DNA from: Gammaproteobacteria bacterium 45_16_T64
GTDB lineage: Bacteria > Pseudomonadota > Gammaproteobacteria > Pseudomonadales > Ketobacteraceae
Reading direction: 5' to 3'
DNA: 64,000 nt
Assembly: GCA_002162955.1 (NCBI GenBank)
Contig: MABD01000040.1
Span: 1-64,000, forward strand
Shown one piece after another: positions 47,022 through 54,608 of this stretch; the first letter of the stretch is position 1, and the number at the start of each line of letters is the position of its first letter. The notes under the pieces are model-generated. The model saw nothing but the letters and a program-made list of their open reading frames with translations. It searched no databases and was not told where the DNA came from. The position numbers and the translations under genes are program-made.

Positions 47022-47084
47022 AACTCCTCAACAATAAAAGCCAGCCATTATCTATGGGCTGGCTTTTATTGTTGAGGAGTTTTA
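47019..47084. terminator. Very long perfect-arm bidirectional terminator
   Basis: Perfect 28-base arms (47019-47046 and 47057-47084) flank a ten-base loop. The core AAAAGCCAGCC/GGCTGGCTTTT is a usual terminator, but complementarity continues for 17 more bases outward. The left arm starts at the HD stop codon, and the right arm ends 16 bases before the convergent serA stop. Confidence 0.92.
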
Positions 47085-47099
47085 GTTCTGGGACAAGGC

Positions 47100-48269
47100 C
47101 TACAATGCTCGTACGCTGATAACCCCCTCAACTTCCTTGATAGCAGCTAATAGCTCTACTGACGGTGTCACGTCAATATCCAACAGATTATAAGCGATAT
47201 CACTGCGACTCTTATTCAACATATCGATAACATTGATTTCACGATTGGCAAATTCAGCAAGTACATTACCCAACATCTTAGGAATATTTCGATTTGTTAT
47301 CGCAATACGAAACCCTTCTGTGCGCTCTAAATACACATTGGGAAAATTAACTGAGTTTCGGATATTGCCGTTCTCCAAGAAGTCCACAAGTTGCTCAGCA
47401 ACCATCACCGCGCAATTTTCTTCCGCTTCATCAGTACTGGCACCGATATGAGGCATTAGTAGGACATCACTTCGATTAATGAGCAATGGCTCAGGAAAAT
47501 CCGTCGCATATCGGCGTAACTTACCTTGATCTAGCGCAGAAATCACCGCATCGGTATCGACAATCTCCTTTCTAGCGAAATTTAACAAACATGCCCCTGG
47601 CTTAAATGATCCGACCATCTCAGCGTTAATCAAATTACGGGTCGCATCCAATACGGGAAGGTGCAGTGTCACATAATCTGCCTTTGACAATAAACTCTGT
47701 AAATTCTCAATACGCTGAACTTCCGAAGGTAATCTCCACGCAGCTTCTACCGACAGCGCAGGATCATAGCCGATCACATTCATACCCAATCGCAACGCTG
47801 TTTTAGCCACCATCGAGCCAATCGCACCCAACCCAACGACGCCTAATGTTTTACCCGCTATCTCTGATCCCTTAAATTGCTTCTTCTCTTTTTCTAGTAA
47901 TTTGTGCATTTCTTGTACATCACCGATACCCCCAAGCGTATCGACATATTGCATTCCCTCAGAAATCCCTCTAGAACACAGCAGTAAGGAGCATATAATC
48001 AACTCTTTAACGGCGTTCGCATTAGCCCCCGGCGCATTAAAAACGGTAATCCCTTGCTCGGTGCAATAGTCTACTGGAATATTATTAACACCTGCTCCGG
48101 CCCGCCCTATCGCTTTGGTCGTATCAGGAATCAATTCCGGTGTTAATTTCTGACTTCTTAACATGATCGCCCCAGGCGACCCGATTTCACTGGCAACTTC
48201 GTAGCGCTCTCGGCTAAAACGTTCTAAGCCTTTTACCGAAATTTGATTAAACGTTAAAATTTTATGCAT
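47100..48269 (-). CDS. serA: Phosphoglycerate dehydrogenase
   Basis: This is a 389-residue D-isomer-specific 2-hydroxyacid dehydrogenase that commits 3-phosphoglycerate to serine synthesis. It has NAD-binding VVGLGAIGSMVA, substrate residues in GRAGAGVNNI, catalytic Arg in NFARKEIVD and His in LLMPHIGAST. A C-terminal ACT-like domain (about 315-389) with GFRIAITNRNIPKML suggests feedback by serine. The N-terminus MHKILTFNQISVKGLERF is of the short serA group, distinct from the 410-residue E. coli form. GAAGGGAA lies about 11 bases upstream. It is divergent from rapA. Confidence 0.92.
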   Translation of the reverse strand: MHKILTFNQISVKGLERFSRERYEVASEIGSPGAIMLRSQKLTPELIPDTTKAIGRAGAGVNNIPVDYCTEQGITVFNAPGANANAVKELIICSLLLCSRGISEGMQYVDTLGGIGDVQEMHKLLEKEKKQFKGSEIAGKTLGVVGLGAIGSMVAKTALRLGMNVIGYDPALSVEAAWRLPSEVQRIENLQSLLSKADYVTLHLPVLDATRNLINAEMVGSFKPGACLLNFARKEIVDTDAVISALDQGKLRRYATDFPEPLLINRSDVLLMPHIGASTDEAEENCAVMVAEQLVDFLENGNIRNSVNFPNVYLERTEGFRIAITNRNIPKMLGNVLAEFANREINVIDMLNKSRSDIAYNLLDIDVTPSVELLAAIKEVEGVISVRAL

Positions 48270-48491
48270 TATTCTTGTTTCCCTTCACTTTCAATCAATG
48301 ATCAACGCCCTCTACTAAAAATTGTAAAACACGATGACAACGTTGTAACACATCTACAGAAGACATGGTATGCCCCTGCCCCTATCAGTTGACGCTATTA
48401 AAAATAGTGTTGGCTCTGTGAAATGTCATAAGACAGCGCCCGATGTTTTGGTTAAAATACCCCGCAATTGATAACCAAACAGGATTCGTTA

Positions 48492-51359
48492 ATGGGCAAG
48501 CAGCTCTTTCAACCAGGTCAACGCTGGGCAAACACCGCAGAACCCGAACTGGGTGCAGGAATTATCACCCAAGTAGAAGGCCGCACAATCACCTTGTTCT
48601 TTCCTAATGCAGAGGATTCCCGCACCTATTCAGCTGCAAACGCGCCGCTGAGTCGAGTAGAGTTTCGCATTGGCGACATTGTAGAGAATAATGAAGGAGT
48701 GCCTTTTACCGTTGAAGCTATCAACCAGGTGAACGGTCTATTGATATACGCGGTACGTGATGAAGTCGGGGGAAGCAAAGATATTGTTGAGACCCAAATT
48801 CATGGCAGTAGTGCTCACACCGGTCCCGTAGAGCGTCTCTTGATGGGGCAAACCGATCGCTACCGGGCCTTCTCACTACGCTATGAAACCTGGCAAAAGC
48901 AGAATAGTTATAGTCAATCTCGCATTGCAGGGTTATCCGGCCCCAGAGTCGACCTTATTCCTCACCAATTCCATATCGCCAACGAGGTAGCCAATAGAGT
49001 TGTCCCTCGCGTTATGCTCGCTGACGAAGTTGGGCTGGGCAAGACCATTGAAGCTGGCCTTATTATGCATCGCCTAATACAGCAAGGCCGTCTTAATCGC
49101 GTACTAATCCTGGTGCCCTCACCATTGATCCATCAATGGTTGGTGGAAATGATGCGTCGATTCAACCTCAACTTCCGCATTCTCGACGACACACAATGTG
49201 ATGCTATCTGTACTAGCCAAATGACAGATAACCCATTCATGAGTGAACAATTAGTACTTTGTAGCCGAAGCTTCTTGATGAATTCACCTCAATGGCAGGA
49301 AAAGGCCCTGGAAGCTGAATGGGACATGCTAGTGGTTGATGAAGCCCATCACCTCGCCTGGGAAGAAGGTAACCCGAGTGCGGGCTATTCCCTTGTTGAT
49401 CAGTTCTCACAAATCGCTAAAGGTCTATTACTACTAACAGCAACCCCTGAGAAAGAAGGCCATCAAAGTCATTTTGCTCAACTGCGCCTGCTAGATCCTG
49501 CACGTTATCACTCACTTGCGGACTTTGTCGCACAACAAAAATCATTCGAGCCTATCGCCAATATCGCTGAACGCTTAATGGATCACGAACCCCTCGATGA
49601 TGGCGAAATTGATAAACTATCGACACTACTACAGGATAGCTCCAGCCAAGCCCTCATTGCTTCTGTACGTGAAGAAGATGATGATCACCAGGATGCCAAA
49701 ATAACGCTGGCCAAACGTCTATTAGATCAGCAAGGTACTGGTAGGGTGCTGTTTCGTAACACTCGGGAAAGTATCGCCGACTTCCCTCAACGTCAGCTGC
49801 ACTCACACCCGTTACCACTCCCTTCCCTTTATGAAGACCTTGCAGCAGATCCTTCTGAAAAGCTGACTACCAGCCTTTATCCTGAATACGACTTTGATGA
49901 CGAAACATGGATAGATGAAGACCCTCGCGTCGCCTGGTTAATTGAAACACTCAAGAAAAACAAACTAAAGAAATACCTCATAATTTGTCACCACCAGTCC
50001 ACCGCCTGCGCATTGGAAAAATTCCTCACATTAAAGGGTGGGGTCTTGTGTGCAGCATTCCATGAGCACCTGTCAATTATTGAGCGCGACCGAGCCGCTG
50101 CTTGGTTTGCGGACCTTGAAGGCGGCGCACAAGCACTGGTGTGTTCTGAAATAGGCAGTGAGGGGCGTAACTTCCAATTCTGTAGCGAATTAGTGTTGTT
50201 TGATCTACCCGTACCGGTGGACTTGCTCGAGCAGCGTATCGGACGCCTCGATCGTATCGGGCAAAAGAATGACATACAGATACATGCCCCCTACTTCGAG
50301 AATAGCGTACAAGAGAAGTTGCACGACTGGTACCACCAGGGCATGAACGCTTTTGAGCAAACCAATGCCGCCAGCAGTGTCGTATTTAGCCACCATTACG
50401 AAGAGTTCAAGGGGCTTGCCCATGGTGAGCAAAATGACTTCGATTCTTTCATCGAGAATACTCGCACCGCTACCGACGATCTACAGCAACAATTTAAGCA
50501 CGGGCGCAATCGCCTATTGGAATTACAATCCAAGGGCGATCAACATATTGAACCTCTATTAGAGGAAATCAGAACTGAGGACGGTTCCGACGAATTGGAG
50601 CTTTATCTGGACAAGGTATTTAACCAATACGGGGTTGATAGCGAAGATCTCTGCGCAACAACTGTCCATATTCGACCTGGGAAAGAACTAGAGAACGACC
50701 ACTTCCCGTTCTTATCTGAGGACGGTATCACAGCAACATACCATCGCAGCACTGCTCTTTCACGAGAAGACTGCCACTTCCTAACCTGGGATCACCCCAT
50801 GGTCAGGGGGGCTATTGATATGGTTGTTAGTGGTGAAAAAGGTAAGGCCAGTGTTTGCCTGCTGAAAAATAAACAAATCAAAGAAGGTAGCTTACTTGTT
50901 GAAGCACTTTTCGTAATTCATTGCTCAGCGCCTCCACATCTTCAATTGGGACGTTTTCTACCCACGATTCCTGTACGTGTACTGCTAGATACACAGGGCC
51001 GCAATCTATCCCAAGCCGCTTCCAGCAGTGCTTTAGACAAGCAGTTAAAAAATGCCCGCGGTGAATTAGTCGCCGCAATTATCAAAGAATATAGAAAAGA
51101 CATCGATCGCTTAGTTAAAGCTGGAGCAGCTATTGCTCAAACTGAGTTTGAAACGGCAAAAACGAATGCCGTGGAAGGTTACGCCAAGCAACTCAACGAA
51201 GAAATCCATCGTTTAGAACAACTGCGCGAGCATAATTCATCAATTTCGTCAGAGGATATTGATACTTTACGGAAGAATCTCAACGTCGGATCAGAGCTTC
51301 TCAGCAACGGCTCTGTCATTTCATTAGATGCAGTACGAGTCATGGTTGCGGTGTCGTAA
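48492..51359 (+). CDS. rapA: RNA polymerase-associated ATPase RapA
   Basis: This is a 955-residue Swi2/Snf2-type ATPase that binds RNA polymerase and helps it recycle after transcription. The start at 48492 has AGGA seven bases upstream. N-terminal Tudor-like domains (1-110) include GQRWANTAEPELG. The ATPase has Walker A DEVGLGKTIEAG (178-189), DEAHH (283-287), LTATP and helicase motif VI QRIGRLDRIGQ. The length is near that of E. coli RapA (968). The rluA gene starts two bases after its stop, the same neighbour pair as in E. coli. Confidence 0.96.
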   Translation: MGKQLFQPGQRWANTAEPELGAGIITQVEGRTITLFFPNAEDSRTYSAANAPLSRVEFRIGDIVENNEGVPFTVEAINQVNGLLIYAVRDEVGGSKDIVETQIHGSSAHTGPVERLLMGQTDRYRAFSLRYETWQKQNSYSQSRIAGLSGPRVDLIPHQFHIANEVANRVVPRVMLADEVGLGKTIEAGLIMHRLIQQGRLNRVLILVPSPLIHQWLVEMMRRFNLNFRILDDTQCDAICTSQMTDNPFMSEQLVLCSRSFLMNSPQWQEKALEAEWDMLVVDEAHHLAWEEGNPSAGYSLVDQFSQIAKGLLLLTATPEKEGHQSHFAQLRLLDPARYHSLADFVAQQKSFEPIANIAERLMDHEPLDDGEIDKLSTLLQDSSSQALIASVREEDDDHQDAKITLAKRLLDQQGTGRVLFRNTRESIADFPQRQLHSHPLPLPSLYEDLAADPSEKLTTSLYPEYDFDDETWIDEDPRVAWLIETLKKNKLKKYLIICHHQSTACALEKFLTLKGGVLCAAFHEHLSIIERDRAAAWFADLEGGAQALVCSEIGSEGRNFQFCSELVLFDLPVPVDLLEQRIGRLDRIGQKNDIQIHAPYFENSVQEKLHDWYHQGMNAFEQTNAASSVVFSHHYEEFKGLAHGEQNDFDSFIENTRTATDDLQQQFKHGRNRLLELQSKGDQHIEPLLEEIRTEDGSDELELYLDKVFNQYGVDSEDLCATTVHIRPGKELENDHFPFLSEDGITATYHRSTALSREDCHFLTWDHPMVRGAIDMVVSGEKGKASVCLLKNKQIKEGSLLVEALFVIHCSAPPHLQLGRFLPTIPVRVLLDTQGRNLSQAASSSALDKQLKNARGELVAAIIKEYRKDIDRLVKAGAAIAQTEFETAKTNAVEGYAKQLNEEIHRLEQLREHNSSISSEDIDTLRKNLNVGSELLSNGSVISLDAVRVMVAVS

Positions 51360-51361
51360 CC

Positions 51362-52036
51362 ATGGCAATGCCGGAAGAAATACTAGCCCCCCCCTCAATT
51401 GAACTGCCTAATTTTGGATTGGACATTTTATTTGAGGACGAACACATTATCGCGTTCAATAAACCCTGCTGGATGCTCTCAGTCCAGGGCCGACTCCCTG
51501 ACAACCAGGATTCCATTGCACATCGCATGGAGCTCTATTGTGGAGTCGCCCACGTGGTTCATCGTATCGATTGCGCTACATCAGGCGTGCTGTTATTTGC
51601 CAAGACAAAAGATGCACAACGAGAAATGAACCGTCAATTTAGGGACAGGGAAACCGACAAAGAGTATGTCGCACTGGGATATGGCCGGCACGTCTTGGAT
51701 AAAGGGGAAATCAAGCTACCTCTACTCAAAGATTGGCCGAATCGTCCCAAGCAAAAAGTCGACCTAATCGATGGTAAAAGATCCACAACCCAATATGAAG
51801 TACTTGGAAGAAACGGCCTCGAAATACGCATGCGCCTAATTCCAATTACCGGACGCTCTCACCAGCTTCGCTTACATATGAGAGCACTGGGCATCCCCAT
51901 TATTGGCGATCGCCTATATTCACCAGAAGACGTCGCCTCAGCCAGCGGGAGAATGCACTTGCACGCCCTTCATTTAGGGTTTGCCCATCCCATTGACCAA
52001 TCCCCTGTGTCGATAACTGCGCCCTGTCCTTTTTAA
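51362..52036 (+). CDS. rluA: Dual-specificity rRNA/tRNA pseudouridine synthase
   Basis: This is a 224-residue RluA-family enzyme; E. coli RluA modifies 23S rRNA U746 and tRNA U32. Catalytic Asp70 lies in HRIDCATSG. KPCWMLSVQGR, FRDRETDKEYVAL, DWPNRPKQKV and ITGRSHQLRLHM follow the RluA pattern closely. There is no S4 domain, as expected for RluA. It lies between rapA and an alkB-like gene and is probably co-transcribed with both. Confidence 0.93.
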   Translation: MAMPEEILAPPSIELPNFGLDILFEDEHIIAFNKPCWMLSVQGRLPDNQDSIAHRMELYCGVAHVVHRIDCATSGVLLFAKTKDAQREMNRQFRDRETDKEYVALGYGRHVLDKGEIKLPLLKDWPNRPKQKVDLIDGKRSTTQYEVLGRNGLEIRMRLIPITGRSHQLRLHMRALGIPIIGDRLYSPEDVASASGRMHLHALHLGFAHPIDQSPVSITAPCPF

Positions 52037-52041
52037 CAGGT

Positions 52042-52677
52042 ATGGAGCAAACCGGTTTATTTGGGAATGCAGAAGAGGCACCCGAAATCATCAAACTTCC
52101 CGATGGAGAATTGATACTCCATCGGGGCTTCTTGTCTAAATCCAAAGCCGACACGCTATTTTCGCAATGGATTAATAGCATCCCGTGGCAACAGGACTAC
52201 ATTACCATCGCAGGAAATACGCTGCCCATTCCTCGTTTACAGGCCTGGTTTGGGGATAATGACAGCTACTATCAATATTCGGGCATTGCCCTAGCGCCTA
52301 CGCCTTGGACACCCGCACTATTAACCCTTAAAGACATTATTCAATCCGCTGCCGGAACAACATTCAATAGCCTACTGATAAACCTCTACCGAAACGGACA
52401 AGATAGTGTCAGCTGGCACGCAGATGATGAAATAGAACTAGGCGAGAAACCCACTATCGCTTCCCTTAGCCTAGGAGAAACTCGCACATTCCAACTACGA
52501 CACGTGAACAACAGGAACCTCAACACGCTATCCCTGCCGCTAGCCCATGGGGACCTGGTAATTATGAAGCCACCACTGCAAGAATATTGGCTCCACCAAA
52601 TCCCGAAAAGCCCCCACACAACGGCCCCAAGAATTAACCTTACCTTTCGCCAAATAGCTCGAGAGTCTACTAACTAA
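52042..52677 (+). CDS. AlkB-type 2-oxoglutarate/Fe(II) dioxygenase
   Basis: This is a 211-residue ALKBH2/AlkB-like enzyme, predicted to remove alkyl groups from nucleic-acid bases by oxidation. Iron ligands are His126 and Asp128 (SWHADDE) and His185 (WLHQIP). Oxoglutarate residues are Arg197 and Arg203 (RINLTFR). It starts five bases after the rluA stop. The sequence NLYRNGQDSVSWHADDE resembles ALKBH2-type repair enzymes more than E. coli AlkB. Its end overlaps the convergent lipoprotein stop by four bases. Confidence 0.9.
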   Translation: MEQTGLFGNAEEAPEIIKLPDGELILHRGFLSKSKADTLFSQWINSIPWQQDYITIAGNTLPIPRLQAWFGDNDSYYQYSGIALAPTPWTPALLTLKDIIQSAAGTTFNSLLINLYRNGQDSVSWHADDEIELGEKPTIASLSLGETRTFQLRHVNNRNLNTLSLPLAHGDLVIMKPPLQEYWLHQIPKSPHTTAPRINLTFRQIARESTN

Positions 52678-53282
52678 ACCCCTACCTGCAATTCCACTAG
52701 GTAGTCCGTATTAGTGTCGTTATATTTGAGTACACTTCTGAATTCGCCACTTGGAGAATACCCTGCTTTATAGGTCGCACGAACAAGGGCCGCCCAATAG
52801 ACATCAATATCGCGAATACCCACAGGCAATGACACCGTGAGACACTTCAATGATGGCAACGTTTTCAGTGTCACCCCGCTCCTAGGCGTGAATTCTCCGA
52901 TTGCAGGAAATCCAATAGACACATCCAAAGGTGCACCGGCTAATGCCCGTAAATCCCCAAATGTCAGCGTAAGTGGCCCCATCAGCGCCATATTTTGCAC
53001 GTTCGCAGTAATAAAGACCCTTTTGGCTATCTCCTTCGATTTCTCCACCAACGATTCTGGTGCAATGCTATCCCTATAATGTACAAATGAAAAAGAAGGA
53101 ATTTTCTTTTCGACAATGCTGAACTCGTTAATCATCAGCTTGCCTTCAGGGTCATTCTTATATGCGATATAACGACTACTGCACCCAGTGACAGTACTGA
53201 TGATACAAACCCATAGCACTATTTTTAGTATCGACGCCCTAGCAATAACAGCAACCACCCGCTCAATAACCTTACGACTCAT
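52674..53282 (-). CDS. GyrI/SOUL-like domain lipoprotein
   Basis: This is a 202-residue predicted lipoprotein with a long basic N-region, a hydrophobic core (20-30) and lipobox TVTGC (Cys34). The C-terminal 100 residues (GEFTPRSGVTLKTLP...AALVRATYKAGYSPSGEFRSVLKYNDT...VELQVGV) follow the layout of GyrI-like effector-binding domains, with the expected Tyr/Asn and Glu positions. Such domains normally bind small molecules in the cytoplasm, so a membrane-anchored envelope version is uncommon. The assignment is by pattern only. It is divergent from a TetR gene. Confidence 0.6.
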   Translation of the reverse strand: MSRKVIERVVAVIARASILKIVLWVCIISTVTGCSSRYIAYKNDPEGKLMINEFSIVEKKIPSFSFVHYRDSIAPESLVEKSKEIAKRVFITANVQNMALMGPLTLTFGDLRALAGAPLDVSIGFPAIGEFTPRSGVTLKTLPSLKCLTVSLPVGIRDIDVYWAALVRATYKAGYSPSGEFRSVLKYNDTNTDYLVELQVGV

Positions 53283-53442
53283 TATGCTTTCTATTCCTAT
53301 TTTCGATATTCACCGTCGCAAGTTAATATGTCTGGTAAACTTAAGACACATTTTAATCGCGCCAACACCACCCTGAGACTTCACGGCGTTAAAGCATCAC
53401 TGTATAGTCTCCTCCCCTACTATTATAGTGAGCCGATCACCA

Positions 53443-54039
53443 ATGAGCGAAAATCTGGAGCGTAGAGCCCGAATCCTTGTAGCCGCGAAAGATATCTTTG
53501 CTAAAGAAGGGTTTCGCAATGCTGAAGTTAAGACCATTGCTCAGCAAGCTGGCGTGGGCAAAGCTACTATCTACAAGCACTTCGACAGTAAAGATCACCT
53601 GTTACTCACCATTGTCGAAGAGAATTTTAGAGCAATGCGTGATACAGGTATTGCCACACTGATAGGCACTGGTTGCCCTTTGGATCGCTTTGAAAGGACC
53701 TGCTTGTCTATTGCCAATTTTCTCGATAAGGATAAGAAGTTCTCCTTAGTAATCGTGAAAGAAGCCGGTGAAGTCATGGCCGAAATTGAGCATCTCTATC
53801 AAGTGGTCATGGAAGAAAACAAGCCATTCTCTGATGCTTTCATCAACGCACTAAAAGATGAGGGGCTTATCCCGAACATGCCCAATGCTATCATCCTTGA
53901 GCTTATGATGGATTTAGCCATTGGAATTGTGTATTCATGGACCTTGAGTGGAAAAGAACCCTTAGCGAACAAAGTTAAAGAGCTTTTTGGCTTATGGAGA
54001 GAACAATTGCGCCAAAAAAATGCCAGGTCAAATAATTAA
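53443..54039 (+). CDS. TetR-family transcriptional regulator
   Basis: This is a 198-residue regulator. The ATG at 53443 is chosen; a GTG five codons upstream is equally open and neither has a strong site. The N-terminal HTH (about 10-56) has VKTIAQQAGVGKATIYKHF. The all-helical C-terminal ligand pocket is not assignable to a subfamily. It is divergent from the GyrI-like lipoprotein gene, which it may control. An imperfect TGTCT/AGACA pair lies in the gap. Confidence 0.88.
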   Translation: MSENLERRARILVAAKDIFAKEGFRNAEVKTIAQQAGVGKATIYKHFDSKDHLLLTIVEENFRAMRDTGIATLIGTGCPLDRFERTCLSIANFLDKDKKFSLVIVKEAGEVMAEIEHLYQVVMEENKPFSDAFINALKDEGLIPNMPNAIILELMMDLAIGIVYSWTLSGKEPLANKVKELFGLWREQLRQKNARSNN

Positions 54040-54206
54040 CTAATCGACTTCAGTAATTTTTACATCAAACCCTCTTTGTAACATCTTGTAAATCCACGTG
54101 TTTTTTCGAGTTAGAACTTTTGATTATAATTTAATCCATTTGTCTATTTGACGTGCTTTTTTACACTGTCTACCTTGGTATTAACATTACTCAACTGAGG
54201 TAGCGC

Positions 54207-54530
54207 GTGGTGGAGCATAGAAAAGAGCCAAGATCGCATTTGATCTATTATTTGAGAGTTTTTGACCGACAAGACAATTCGCTGTTTGGGCATGTAGTTG
54301 ATATATCTTCCTCTGGAATGCTCATATCTTGCGACCAAACCTTACAGAAAAATCACCAATACAAACTTGCAGTCGAAGACACTACCGTAATGGAACGCTT
54401 GGATGTGCTTAATTTCGATGCTGTGTGCAAATGGTGCAACGAAGACGAAACAAGTTTGTTGGTCGACGGAGGTTTTCAACTTCTATCCCCTTCCTCACCT
54501 GTGTCAGCAATGATTGCCGACTTCCATTGA
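54207..54530 (+). CDS. PilZ-domain cyclic-di-GMP-binding protein
   Basis: This is a 107-residue single PilZ domain. The RxxxR motif is Arg5-x3-Arg9 (RKEPR), and the second motif is DISSSGM (about 31-37). Both are needed for cyclic-di-GMP binding. It begins at GTG with GAGG about eight bases upstream; no ATG is available. It is probably a small cyclic-di-GMP adaptor. It could respond to the two GGDEF proteins in this window, though nothing shows that directly. Confidence 0.85.
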   Translation: MVEHRKEPRSHLIYYLRVFDRQDNSLFGHVVDISSSGMLISCDQTLQKNHQYKLAVEDTTVMERLDVLNFDAVCKWCNEDETSLLVDGGFQLLSPSSPVSAMIADFH

Positions 54531-54552
54531 GCCCTTCGACACTGAGACCATA

Positions 54553-54586
54553 AAAAAACCTCGCTCATTACTGAGCGAGGTTTTTT
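54553..54586. terminator. Bidirectional terminator, PilZ / large lipoprotein
   Basis: Perfect 15-base arms (AAAAAACCTCGCTCA and complement) flank the loop TTAC. It lies 23 bases after the PilZ stop and 23 bases before the convergent lipoprotein stop. Confidence 0.92.
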
Positions 54587-54608
54587 AGTTTTACACAGTG
54601 CTAGTCAC

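Noticed and set aside
48337-48346. ACAACGTTGT palindrome in the serA/rapA gap
   Set aside because: A single 10-base palindrome is expected by chance in a window of this size.
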